This document shows, in pieces, positions 50,690-62,100 of a stretch of 64,000 bases of DNA; the first letter of the stretch is position 1, and each line of letters starts with the position of its first letter. The stretch covers positions 25,776,997-25,840,996 of the forward strand of contig NC_090953.1 in assembly GCF_040807025.1 (NCBI RefSeq). The letters run 5' to 3'. This stretch comes from Struthio camelus (lineage: Eukaryota > Chordata > Aves > Struthioniformes > Struthionidae). A program made the translations under genes and the position numbers. The notes beneath the pieces are model-generated. The model did not search any database and was not told where the DNA came from. It saw nothing but the letters and a program-made list of their open reading frames with translations.

Positions 50690-50760
50690 AGCTCTGCCAT
50701 TCAACAGATTCCCTACGCCACCTTGGGAAAGTCACTGCCTCCCTTTGTGCCCAGTGAAAT
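50690..50760 (+). repeat. Possible MIR-like SINE remnant
   Basis: CACCTTGGGAAAGTCACTGC followed by CTCCCTTTGTGCCCAGTG resembles the MIR word order (accttgggcaagtcactt ... ctctgtgcctcagt). Short and diverged. Confidence 0.4.
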
Positions 50761-51189
50761 CAAAGCCCCAGGTTCCCCAGCCCTCTCTTCCCCCAGAGAG
50801 GATCCCTATGCCCTGTCTTAAGCCCAGAGTTTCCACCTCTTGGTATATGCTGAAGCCCTGCTGAAAAGAGCATGAATACATGGCCTGCCCCAGAGCCAAG
50901 ACCTCCAGCTCCACCTGATCGCAGCAGGTTTGGCTTCATCATCCAGATATCTCTGGAGTTTGTCTCAGAGCCGTGCATCAGCCAGGACTGTGGGGCCCAT
51001 CAGGTGCAAAACAGCTCCCTGGCCCACAGTAATGTATCGTGGGAGAGCAGCAGCCCCATGGCAGAGCTGAGCGTGACCGTGCAGATGGAGGACAGCAGTC
51101 TCTCAGCTTCTGACAACCCTCGAGCCTGATCCCTACGGTCCCTCTTGGTCACATCTTAGTTTATTTCTGGCTCACCCCCCTGCTGGTGG

Positions 51190-51960
51190 GACTGTTACCT
51201 GTCCCCACCAGCCAGCCAGCCCTGGGATTTGGGAACAGATAGTGCCCCAGGGCCACCATGGTGTCCAGCAGGGGCTCCCTCCCTCATGGGAAACAAGTGG
51301 CCCTGACCAATTCCTGTGGTCCCCTGTGCCCACACAGGCAGGGACACCAGGCTCCTGTGCCCATATGAGACAGGAACATGTGGCCCTGTCCTACTAGCCC
51401 CCTGTGCCCACATCCCTGAGCCCACACAGGCAGGAACATGCATGTCCTGACACCCTGTTCCCCCCCACCCTGCCCCTGGCCCCATACCCATGGCAGGACA
51501 CAGACCTGCATAGCCCCAACTGCCCAGCCCCTGTGCCCATGGCAAGCAGGGGCACACTATCCCCAAACCACACTAGGGTCTCCATCTTCATGTAGACAGG
51601 GAATTGCACGGCTCCATCCCACCCTGTCCCCACATAGGTGGAGGCGTGCATGAGCCCATCCCTCCCTGTCCTCTGCACAAGTGGACGCATGCACGATTCT
51701 GGTCCCCCACGCAGGCAAGGACATGCATCACCCCATCCCACCCAGTCCCCTGTCCACTGTGTAGGCAGGGGACACACGTGGCCCCAACTCCCTGGTCCCC
51801 CCATGCATGTGGGAACCTGTGCAGCCCCACCCCACCTTATCCCTTGTCCCCCATGCAGGTGGGGACACGTGTGAATGCAGCCCCCTGGTCCTCCAATGCA
51901 GGCAGGTACACCCTGGACCCCCATGCAGGCAGCGCCACGTGTGGGCCCCGCCCGTCCGTG
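51190..51960. repeat. Degenerate minisatellite beside the DUOX2/DUOXA2 promoter
   Basis: The segment is built from loosely repeated units combining CCCCATGCAGGCAGGGAC-like, ACACGTGTGGCCCC-like and CCACCCTGTCCCC-like words. Spacing is roughly 40-60 bp and many copies are imperfect. The words GCAGG, GGGACAC and CCCCATG recur throughout. As a result frames on both strands stay open for long distances, including a 248-codon minus-strand frame; these are not genes. The exact unit and copy number need a dot plot. Confidence 0.7.
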
Positions 51961-52144
51961 CCCCCCGCGCAGGTGCGGCCACGCGAGGCCCCGGGACCCC
52001 CACGCAATCGGGGTCACGCGTGGCCTCAGCCCCCCCCCGACCCAGCCGGCGGGGCCGCGCGTGGCCCCGGCCCCCCAGGCAGGCACGCGCGGGGTCCCCC
52101 GCAGGCGGGGCCCCGGTGGCGATCGCGGTGCGGCGGGCACTCAC

Positions 52145-52195
52145 CTGCGCGGCGGCGCGGCGGGCGCAGTGTGGCGGGGCGGGCCGCGGCGGCAT
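52145..52195 (-). other. DUOX2: Putative DUOX2 first exon (5' UTR, or N-terminal extension)
   Basis: Minus-strand exon inferred from the consensus donor at 52144. Its 5' border is unknown. An ATG at 52193-52195 opens a frame with no stop before the donor (17 codons) and would join in frame with the start-codon exon. The ATG context is poor, and the annotated start at 47114 leads straight into the signal peptide. The exon is therefore more likely untranslated. Confidence 0.5.
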
Positions 52196-52249
52196 TTACA
52201 TAGGGCTCAGCGCCCGCCACCGCCTATAAGAGCGCGGCGCGGCCGGTGC

Positions 52250-52278
52250 CGCCCGAGCCGCGCCGCCGCCGCCCGCAG
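52250..52278 (+). other. DUOXA2: DUOXA2 noncoding exon 1
   Basis: TATAAG at 52225-52230 predicts transcription from about 52250-52260. The exon ends at the consensus donor GCAG|GTAAGG (52278/52279). It contains no ATG. Confidence 0.5.
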
Positions 52279-54697
52279 GTAAGGGCCGCCGCCCCCGGGC
52301 GCTCCGCGGGCCCCGGCTCCGCGGCGGAGAGGGATGGGGGCACGAGCGAACCCGGAGCCGGCGCTTCTCCCTGCCTCGAGCTGAGATTCTTCCAGGGGCA
52401 TCGGGAGCCCCTGCCCCGGGGCTGCCGCGCTGGTCACTGGCTGCCTGCTGTGGTGGGGACACAGGGTTTGTGTGAGCAGAAACTCCCGGCGTTTTGGCAG
52501 ACCTTCTGCCTCCTTTTCCCTCAGTCTGGAATATTTCAAGCAGAAGGTATTGCCCCACTCTACTAAGCCACTGATCCCTTCCTTGGAGGTATCTCTAGGT
52601 GTTCCCTCTCCATAGACTGTGATGGGGGCTGTAGGGCTAGAGCTGTAGCTCTGCCTGGAGGATGCTTTCTAAGGTGCACCAACTCCAGTTTCTCCTGCCA
52701 TGAGCTTCAGGGGGCAGCTGGTGGGTGGACAGTGACAAAGTTTGGGGCTGAACTGTTTCCCTGGGAGTACCCTGAGCAGTGGTTCCCAGAAGTTGCACAA
52801 AGTGGAAGAAATGCAGATGTTCCTTAATATTGTTTGAAAAATTCAACTTGGAAGAAAAAGAAGAAAATTTTCTATGCCATGTTCAGATTTTCCAGTTCCT
52901 ATGTACTCTTATTTGCTTTCATTTACAGAGAGTTAAATTTGGGGGACTACCAACTTGGTAATCCTTCCTCCCTCCATTACATCTCACATGAAATTTAGGC
53001 AAAGAAATAATGAAGCCAGTGGAATTGAAGTAATTAAAACTTGTCCCAGGCTAACATGTTTGTTTATCCCTTTTCTTTCACCAGATCTGATTGTTTGCAA
53101 GCACGTTTGCTGGGCTGGAGACCCTGGAACTGGACTTTGGGCTGATATTTTTTTATTGGGACTCAATTACGGCTCCTACTTTTCAGGTAATCCTAGTAAA
53201 AATGGTGCTTGAAGGCTGTCATTCTTTGGGCTTGGTTATCCAGTGAAGTAGCCCAGAATAGCTGTAGCGGAATAACACAAAACAAGATTTGCAAGTACAT
53301 AATAGCTCTGTTACTTGAGCAAAGGGTCTAGATAAGGTTAGATTTAGATCAGTAGTGAGTTAGACCATTTCCCTCTAAAAGTCCAGTCTTCTGTTAAACA
53401 GTTTGCTGTAATGATTGAGCTCTCAACAGAACTCTTCTGAAACCAAATGTCACTTTATGAGTTGGAGAGTGAGTTCAGCTGTACAGGTCCAATTATTTTA
53501 TGGTACTTATTATAATCTCCACCCACTTCTAAGCCTTTTGGGCTTTCTCTTTTGTGCTTGAGTTGTTTTGGAATGGATCTTACCTAAAATACTATTGTTA
53601 TTGTTTGCAGAAAATGAGAATAAAACTAATTCCTTTATGTCAGGAAATTATGAAATTATATCTGGTCATGAGTCATATTAGCTCTGGCATCCTCTGACTT
53701 TTAAAGACTTCCCAGGGTAATCTCATGCAGAGATGCTATTAAATAAGCAAAACAAAAAGACTTAACATGCAATCAGTTCTGGCAGAAAAGATCTAACCCC
53801 GAAATGGGGCAGTTTTGTAATTACTACAACTTAAGTGATGGGAGGTCGAAGCAATCTGCGAATCACACACTTGAGTCTGCCATCTGATCTTATGTAACTC
53901 AGTCTCCGATGGCTTTGGGATTTGCTCCTGATGCTCATATGCTGCCGAGGAGCTTTGCATCCTTGGGCCCATGTCCCTGCTCTCGTGGGTTGCTTCTGTC
54001 CCCTCTGGACCAAGCGCAGAAACAGTCCACTCCCTCCTCCCAAAATCATGCTTTGCAGTGCCAGGGGGGAAGCCTCCTTTGAGAAAGGGGAGAGGATGCA
54101 GGTAGCAGGCTTTGTTCTGCATGATAATGGCCTGGGGCTGGCATAATTTTGCTGCCGTGAAGTCAGTGTTCTCAGTGGCTCATTGTTGTTCTGGAGAAAG
54201 GCTGCATGTGCCAGCTTGGAGGAGTGGTGGTTGCTGGCTTGAGGCTTCCTCTAAGGGTTCACTGCAAAACGGAAAGCCCTGCTTGCATCTGCTGGAGGGA
54301 AAGGCCCAGCTCTGTCCAGGGAGGAGCTGCTCGACAGGTTTCTGGGCCTGGGCTGCTCCTCAAGCCACAGCAGAAGAGCAGCTTGCGGTTCCCCCCGGTT
54401 GCCACAAGCCCTTCAGCCTGTCTGAGCCCTGCCCCAGGCATCTCCTCTCCCCTCCTGAGGGCTTTGAGAGGCATGTTTCTCTGCTGTGCAGTATTTCATC
54501 ATGCTGATTTCCTTGAAGTATTATATTTCCTTGTCCCTCTGGGAAGCTGCATGACAAACTTCCTGCAGCTGGTTGTTCCAGAGCTGAGATGGGGTTGAGG
54601 TGACTGGGGTTGGAGACCCCCCCGAGGCTCGAGGCAGCCTGGCAGGGTAGCGAAAGAGGCAAGCTGGGCCTCTCCTACGACCACCTCTTTCTCACAG
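52279..54697 (+). other. DUOXA2: DUOXA2 intron 1
   Basis: A 2.4-kb intron from the GC-rich donor to the acceptor CTCACAG at 54691-54697, 17 nt upstream of the start codon. I see no further exon, RNA gene or clear transposon in it. Confidence 0.6.
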
Positions 54698-54714
54698 GCT
54701 CTTGGAGGTGCAAG

Positions 54715-57700
54715 ATGACTCTCTTTGATGGCATTTACGTCTTCTACCCGCAGCAGAGAAAGAGCTTTGTGTTCGACGTCAGCACCATCATAGTGATCAT
54801 CGTCTTCCTAACGCTTGCTTGTAGCTTCCTCATCATCATCCCAGGCATCCGTGGACGAGTGGTGCGTGACCCCTCTCCCTGGGGAAAAAGCATCTAGTCC
54901 TCATGTTTTGGAGAGTTGAGAAAGAGCTGCAGGTCCTCCGCACACCAGGGTGCTCCCAGCTGGCATTTCACTGGCTGGGGATAAGGTGGGAGGACAGCTG
55001 TGGCTATTCCCCCATGCCTGATGTCCCACCTCTCTCCCTGCAGAGGCTGTACTGGCTGGTCCGGGTTCTCCTCAGCCTTGTTGTCGGGGTGGTGATCGTT
55101 GGTAAGTGTTGCGCAACTCTCCGAGGGTGGGCCCATGTGAAGGATTAAATGCTGGGCAGGGTTTGTGCCTGGGAAATATCAGCTGGTGATCACAGCCACG
55201 ACCTGGCAGAGGCTGGTTGCAGAGTCTGCCCTACCCCTGCAACACAAAGCCGGAGCTAAGAGCACTTGGAGGTGCCCGTGCCCAACTCTGATTCGAGAGG
55301 GCACTTTGCTCACACCAACTGCTCCAAGGAGGCCAAACTGCCCCTGCTTAGGTAAGCTGCACAGCCTCGTATTCTCTCAGCTGTGCAACTCCTTCTGAGC
55401 TGCCTGGTGCTGAGGGAGCACGGCTGAATAGCTCGGACTGCAGCCAGTTTGCAGTGATGTGAGGAGAGCAGGTCTAAGCAAAATACAGGAAGGTTGGAGG
55501 GAGGGAAAAGACTTTCCAGGGAGTGAGACAGGAGGAGATGGTGAGGGAGAGGATTTGGTTTACCAGAAACCAGGAAATGTTTTGGAGTAAATGGGACTGA
55601 TGGGGAAACCAGCAAGGACCAGGCTGGGCATTTCAAAGACGCACAAGGCTGCAGGGAGTCTAAGTGAAAGATGGAGCAAGGGGAAGGAAGATAGCGGGTA
55701 AGGAGAACAACCAACCCTAACCTGAAGTCATCAAAACTCTATAGCTTTGAAGAAAAGATATGGCAGATGACAAGACCATTTAGAGAGGAACGATGAAGCA
55801 CAGCTTAAACGACTCAAATCCCAATTTGACAGGACAATAACAGTAGAAAGCCAGGCTGTGACCGAATGTGTGATACTACTGACTGACATGTGGGTTACAG
55901 GGCCCAGTCTGACATGTAGCGGTCACCCTCCATCTGGGGGTGTCCAGGTGCTGGGGGTTGCCACCAGAGCTGCTGGGGAACATGGTGCCAGGGTCCGGCT
56001 GATGAAAGGGTGGAGGTCACAGCTATGCTCCACAGCCTCAACCCCTTCAGCCCTTGCTCAGCCCTGGAAAGCCATCCGGCACCACCTTCATTACAAGGAT
56101 GCAGTCAGGTGCTGCTTGGGTACACAGGAGGAATTGTTTTAAAGGTAACATCAAGATTTTTGTCTGGCAGCAGCAGGGCCCACTTGACTCTGTAGAAAGT
56201 ATTCCTCCAGAACTGCTGCTGGATCAGTGCTCTCACAAGCATGGGGGAAACTGATTCCACAGCTGAATTCATTTTCAGGCAGGCCTAAAAGGTCTCTTTC
56301 AACCTGAGATCAACCTGAGATCACCTTCATTTTCAGCTCATTTCAGTGCTGGAAAATTAAGTCCCCTGCAAAGTGAATGTGTTTCAGAAAAGGGCACTTT
56401 TGTTATGAAAACATAAATGAGAAATGTTTCTTCTTTTTTTTTGGCCTAGCTGGAATAACCAGCAGAACTGTGATAGCACTTGCCACCCCTCACTAAGCTC
56501 CATTTGACAGAGATATTACTCACTAATGAGCTTAATATTCAGCAACAAAACTTATCCCTAGTTCCAAGTCTGAGGAGTGGGCTCATTTCTGAGCCCTGTC
56601 CTCCAGGGCCCATGGTGCGAGGTGTGGTGTGGAGGCTACGAGGAAGTCCTGAAGAGGATTCCCAAGGAGGAATCTGGTTGTGGGGCTCATCCCTGGGGAT
56701 CTGAGCTTTCTCTGGGAACAAGGGGTTAGATGCTCTGCAAGAGGAGGACATGAGCTCTGCCAGAGCTTGGGGAGCTAGCTGAGACATGTTCTTGCAGCTG
56801 AGTCAATTCTCCTGCCCTCCTTTCACTCCCTTGAAGTCCCACAGTGGGAAAACTGCGGTCTGTACTTGCCCAAAATGCCCTTAGAGCAGAGCAAGGTCTA
56901 AGACCAGCCCCTCTTCAGCCCCAACTTACTTTTCCTGGCAGCTGTCCAGTACACAGGGGACTGGGAGAGCGGCTGGGTGACAGCAAACACTTCCTACAAG
57001 TCCTTCAGCCATGCCCTGGTGAATGCGGACATCGGGCTGCACATCGGCCTGGCAGGGGTGAATGTCACGCTTGTGGGTGAGTCTGATGTCCCTGTCTGGG
57101 GCTGTGGGGTGGCCATGGCCTTGGGAGGTCTCCATGCACTTTGTGGACTGCCTTTGTCTTACTGGCCTTGCTCCTGGCTCCCTGTTGCCATTTGAGTGCC
57201 CGTGCTCCCCAGTGGCAACACTCAGACTACAGGGACACAGCAGGACCTTAATTTTCCTCCTCCGTCAGGAAACCCAGTGAATCAGGTCAATGAGACCATC
57301 AACTACAATGAGCACTTTACCTGGAGCTTCGATGCAGACTATGACCACAGCTACAGTGAAGGCCTAGAGAAGGGGCTGCCCAGCCCCATCCTCTACGTGG
57401 CAGAGAAGTTCACCACGCAAAGTCCCTGTGGTGTGCACAACCAGTATCGCATCTCTGGCCACTATGCATCAGCCGCTCTCTGGTGAGCCTCGCTCTTCTG
57501 GTGCGGGCAGGGGAGATGCAAGGATGTGGGAAGGGCCCTGCTACCTTGTCCCTAAGACTCCAGAATTAGTGAGCGATGGGTGGTAGTTGCACACTGCTAG
57601 GAGGAAAACCATAGGAGTGGAGGAGCGTCTGTGAGGTTTGCTGTCAAACCTCCTTGGGGTGAGCAGATGGGAGGGATGGTCTTGGTCCTCTCTGCAGGTG

Positions 57701-58827
57701 AACCCCACTGGGGTTGGGTAGGACACAGGAGAGACTGGAACATGGTACGGAGCCCTGCCATGATGTAGTGATGGTGGCAGGGATCCATGCCCGTGGAAGG
57801 GAGTTGGAGTTGCTGTCCTTGGAGGCCTGTAGAGGCATCACATAGTGCAACCAGGACCCCAGATTCCTCCTTCCACAGGGAAATCCTTACCTAGAGCAAC
57901 CTAGTCTATGGCCCTTGTGCACTTCATCCCTTGGTCTTCTCTTGTCCCCAGGGTGGCCTTTTGCACTTGGCTCATCTCCAACATGCTCTTCTCCATGCCT
58001 GCCCTAGTCTATGGAGGCTACATGCTCCTGGTCACAGGGGCTTTCATGATCTTTTCATTGCTCTCCTTTTCCACTGTGAAGAACTCCCCGATGTGTGAGA
58101 TCCAATTTGGGCCTGCATCCCTTCACACAGGCTATGGGGGATCTTTCTGGCTCACACTGGCGGTTGGTAAGCACAGCAAGCTACATCAGGGCATGCCACC
58201 GTGCCCCTCTGGGTGTGTAAGAGTCCCAGCACTTTCTCTCCCAGAAATGAAGGTGAGATAGCTCAGAGAGTGCAGCCCTCTGTGCTCTGCAGGAATCAGA
58301 GCCCCAGCCAGTGCCTTGGCAAAGCAGATCCTGGTGGAGATGTGGAGAGGGCTACCAGAATGTGGAACACCTTCACATCTCAGGGGTGGTGGAGGGATTT
58401 TTAGTCCCTGTATTCCTAAGGTGTAACGATGCAAGCAAGTGGGGAACACATGCCTGTGGGTTTTAAGATGCTCAGTGCAGCAGTTGAAACCACCTCATAT
58501 GGTGGAAGGCCATCTTCTATGAGGGAAGGTACTGTACCTTGGTGGGGGGCCCATCAGAGGAGGGATATGGGATGGGGAACGTGCTGGTGTTCACAGGCAT
58601 GCTCTCTGAGAGCACGCTGTTTTCCAGGCTTGCTCTGTTTTGTGGTTGGGGTCACTGTTGTTGCACTGCACTTCTTCAACTTGGACCTGCTGAAAACTGT
58701 CTTTGATCTCCATGTGGATGAAGTGGAGGAGTGCCAAGAGATGGCTGAAGTGTACGTCAACCCTCAGTTCATGAATAATGCGCTGTCTCCTCCTCAGCCC
58801 TCCGAACTCAGCCCTAAGAGTATCTAG
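54715..58827 (+). CDS. DUOXA2: Dual oxidase maturation factor (DUOXA2 type), six coding exons, 322 aa
   Basis: Multipass endoplasmic-reticulum and plasma-membrane partner needed for folding, ER exit and activity of dual oxidase. Coding exons: 54715-54861, 55044-55101, 56942-57076, 57269-57482, 57952-58166, 58628-58827. All are GT-AG, in frame, ending in TAG. About five membrane helices are visible: residues 22-43, 50-70, and three after residue 190 ([53 protein letters not shown]). The loop between helices 2 and 3 carries N-glycosylation sequons at Asn84, Asn109 and Asn121 and the family blocks [27 protein letters not shown] and SPCG. The MTL...FYPQ start and the length (human DUOXA2 320 aa, DUOXA1 longer) plus head-to-head pairing with DUOX2 favour DUOXA2. 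The motif [10 protein letters not shown] is more DUOXA1-like. Confidence 0.95.
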
Positions 58828-59140
58828 AAGAAGGTTTTTCCCACTTCTTCCCTGAGAGTGGGCCCAGGAGAGCAGAGCATGAACCCTTCTTTGTGTCCCC
58901 ACAGAGACCTATCTCCCCATCCAGCTGCCACCAAAATGTGCCCATATATTCTGTTGGGATGGGGACTTGCTGAGAAATATCTCTGAAAGCTGCATCTTCC
59001 TGTTCATGCTGTCTGGGAAAGGGCAGCCTTTGTAGAGAGCCAGCAGTCTGTAGATGGAGCAGCTCATGGCTCTGCAGCCTTTTGAGCTGAGCCTGGGGAT
59101 CTCTGTCCCCAGAATAAACGTCTGTTCCTGCTCCTCACCA
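58828..59140 (+). other. DUOXA2: DUOXA2 3' untranslated region
   Basis: Short 3' UTR. A canonical AATAAA at 59113-59118 is followed by the T/G-rich sequence CGTCTGTTCCTGCTC, a typical cleavage-site context. Confidence 0.75.
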
Positions 59141-62100
59141 TGCCACAACTTGGTGCAGCCGCAGGAGTCTCCCGGGGCTGGTTCCCATACTAGAAATCGA
59201 GCTCACTGGTGAGACTTCTCCTGGGGAGCATGCAGGAGACTCCAAAAGCTAGTGATTAAACCTGCCCAAGCTTTCTTTCTCAAGCAGTGATGTTTAGTGT
59301 AAATCTTTAGGTGTACCTAGGAAAGCCAAACATGTTTGGCTCACAGACCCAAACTCTGTTAAACTGTGTGCTCTACGTAGAGTAAAAAAACTCCAAAAAT
59401 AAGGACTGAGTAAATGTATGATGAAGGTTGCCAAGGGGACCTCAGTGATGCGATGACTTTCATAAAATGCTTTCCAAAGTTAGGCTTTATTGCATAATAG
59501 TAGCCTACCATAGGCCAAAAAGATGCCATGGGAAAGGTAGAAAAAGGAAGAATGAGCTTACACCTCACAGCTGAAATAAACTGTGCTCGCTGGGCTTACC
59601 ACAAAGTGCAAGCCTGAGGCCAAAAGTTAGATCCAGCCAAGGTAAGAAATGAAGTGCATCAAGACACTTTATTACAAATAAAAGATGGGCTCTGGGACCA
59701 GACTTACTGACACTATGATGTCTCCAGCAGGTACAAGGAGGTTGTCATAGCTGAATGTTTGATACCTGGGCTGCTTTAGTCCAATTAATTGTCAGGGACA
59801 TAATTTCAGTATTTTTTATTTTCTTTCTGAGAAAAAACTCTTGCGGTTAAATTGAACTACTTATTTCTTTCACATTATATTTATATTGCATTAGTTTGAT
59901 TTGTTATAATCAAGAATAATTATTTTTAATAAATTTTTTCGAAACCACATCTCTGAAATACTTTGAGTTTTGTCTGGAATAGTTCCTCAAATGGAGGTCT
60001 AGAGGCTTGTCTGCCACTTGTGAGCTCTGAGCAGGAGCATCTTTCTCTTGGGTGATGCTGCCCTGACAGAGATGCCCCCACGAAGGGACTAGATTTATCG
60101 GCATTTATCAAGATAGGCCCTTGAACGATCTTTGCCATTGGAAGCAGCACACCACAGTAATGTGGAAGATCCTGAAAAAAGAAGTGCCAAAAGTGCACTT
60201 AAACTTGTCCAAGGAGCAGGACAAAAGCTGTAAGGTTAAAGTAAGAGACCTTGCAGTGGGTTGTCTCCCTTGGGAAAGGGAAGATCCTTCCCTGAGCCAT
60301 CACAGGTCAGGCCTGGAGGCCTTGCTGGAAGGTGCTACAACAAATACAGGCTGTTAGAACTTGTATTGGACAGATCCTATGCCCTGAAATTATAGGAAGC
60401 TGGGGTATTTCCTATTCTTTCTGCCTCCACATCTGGCACTCTAGTCCTCTCCAGCCTCATCTCTTGCTATTAGGAATGATTTCCCCCCCCAGGAACTGAT
60501 AGCATCCTTAGCGGAAGAAAAGCTTTGGCCTGTTACACCTGACATACAGAGGCATGAATCCAAATAAACAAAAAAAATACATAAAATTGGATTGATCTAA
60601 AGCACTGAGTCACTATTACCAGGGCCAGCTCTCTGCGTGCCTGGCTGGTTTGCCAACAAACACATGAAGGGATTTCTGCAGCTGGACATGCATGGGGCCA
60701 GGTGAACAGCTGCAAGGACACCGTGGGGGAATGCAGAGATCCTTTCACACATTGTATCTCTCATGGAGATATGTATTTTTTCAGTGACAGCCCAGCGAGG
60801 TCAGAATAATGGGGGCTGGCTGTCCTGGGTGCAGAAACATTATGGGGAGTGGCCCCCAGAGAGGAAATTTACAGCATATCTGGGCAGAGGACTTCTTCCC
60901 TTGCCACCTGGAGCATCTTAACACCCTTGCTGGCTGGTGCGTTTCTGTCTGCCCCACTGTAGGCTTGCTCCTGGGTTGGGCAGGCAGCCACAGCATGTTT
61001 CTGAGAGGCTGGGCTGCGTTGCCAGCTCCTGCAGCGCTCTCAGGATCTTGGCACTGGGTTCCCAGCTTCACCATGGCAGTTGTTCAACCTCATTTCCCAG
61101 CAACGCCTATGCTTAACCTTCTCCACACCCTCAAGCTCATCTCGGAGTGTATGATTTGGGACATGCCCACATCCCTCTGTGTATTTTTATTCGTTCCCCT
61201 GGGAGAGCACTGAAAAATTAACTGAAGCGCAGCAGTGGGAGGCCTCCAGCTGCTCTGGGAGAGCTCAGCCAGCTGAGGTGCTAACTAGAGCAGTGCCACC
61301 TCCTTTTCCAGGCCAAGACTTTCCCCATCCTGCCACTTGTGCTCCTTCCGTACTATCCAGCGCCACCACCCCAAGACATCTCAAGGACCCATTTTGAAGG
61401 TGGCCACGTGTGCTGAGGGATGTACTTTCACGAGGCCCATTGCATGTGGACGTTTCTTTCTCAGCCTGACAGTGGGGGAAGCACTGGCAATGAAGAAGGG
61501 GGCGACTGCTAAGAAGGGCCCAACACCCCATCTCCAGCAGTGAACATCAAAGCCATGAGGCTAGGAACCTGCTCAGTTTGCTTCACAGGTGTGTGGGGAG
61601 ATCAGAGTCTGCTATCCATGACCTGGCAGGAGCGTGCCTATCTCCCCAGGTCTCTGCTTGGGGTCGGCTGCTAGGGAAGGCCACTGAGGTGGATAGGAAA
61701 GCTGGCAAGTGATGGTGGCTACCTGCCAACTTTTCCCCCAGCACTGGGGGGGGCAAGGTTTGGCAGCCTTTCCAAGGAGCTCAGCACCCCTCCAGCTGCC
61801 ACCATTTGTCCTACAGTGCTTATGGGAACTGCTGTGCAGGCAGTTTGGGGCTGCAGAGACAGGGGCTTGGTGGGCCAGAGACTTTCCCTGGGGGATACAT
61901 AGTTGAGCAACTTTCTTTTTTGCTCAGGGGTGATTATTTTACCTCATTGTGTGTTATTATAGCAGCTTATTAACACGCACTATAACAGTTGTGGTTATCT
62001 GGACCTTAGGCAGTGCTGCTGTAGGACCTACCTCCTCCATCCATCACAGATTCCCAGCTCAGTTTCCTGGCTGGACTGAACTGTTTTGGACAACAAGACA

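Larger units (their letters stand above)
47145..52144 (-). other. DUOX2: DUOX2 5' intron (inferred)
   Basis: On the minus strand an acceptor (TCCACAG) ends at 47145, 30 nt before the start codon. A strong donor CAG|GTGAGT sits at 52144/52145 in the GC-rich promoter. Together they imply a 5-kb first intron joining a 5' exon to the start-codon exon. The interval contains one CR1 and one MIR-like remnant and a degenerate minisatellite; I see no other gene in it. No transcript evidence is available here. Confidence 0.5.
51950..52420. promoter_or_regulatory. Divergent CpG-island promoter for DUOX2 and DUOXA2
   Basis: The sequence is strongly GC- and CpG-rich. Plus strand: a TATAAG box at 52225-52230 and a donor GCAG|GTAAGG at 52278/52279 define a short DUOXA2 5' exon. 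Minus strand: a donor GCAG|GTGAGT at 52144/52145 defines a DUOX2 5' exon, with a TATGTAAAT element near 52193-52201 that could be a TATA-like box. The two first exons are separated by under 100 bp. This matches the known head-to-head DUOX2/DUOXA2 layout in mammals. Confidence 0.75.

Noticed and set aside
51394-52140. 248-codon minus-strand frame with repeated Gly/Cys/His-rich units
   Set aside because: It is the translation of the degenerate minisatellite, equally open on the opposite strand, with no start or splice support. Not a toxin or antifreeze-type repeat protein on this evidence.
59926-60198. 90-codon minus-strand frame downstream of DUOXA2, considered as a possible last exon of DUOXA1
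   Set aside because: The translation shares no maturation-factor motif and has no membrane helix pattern; treated as chance.
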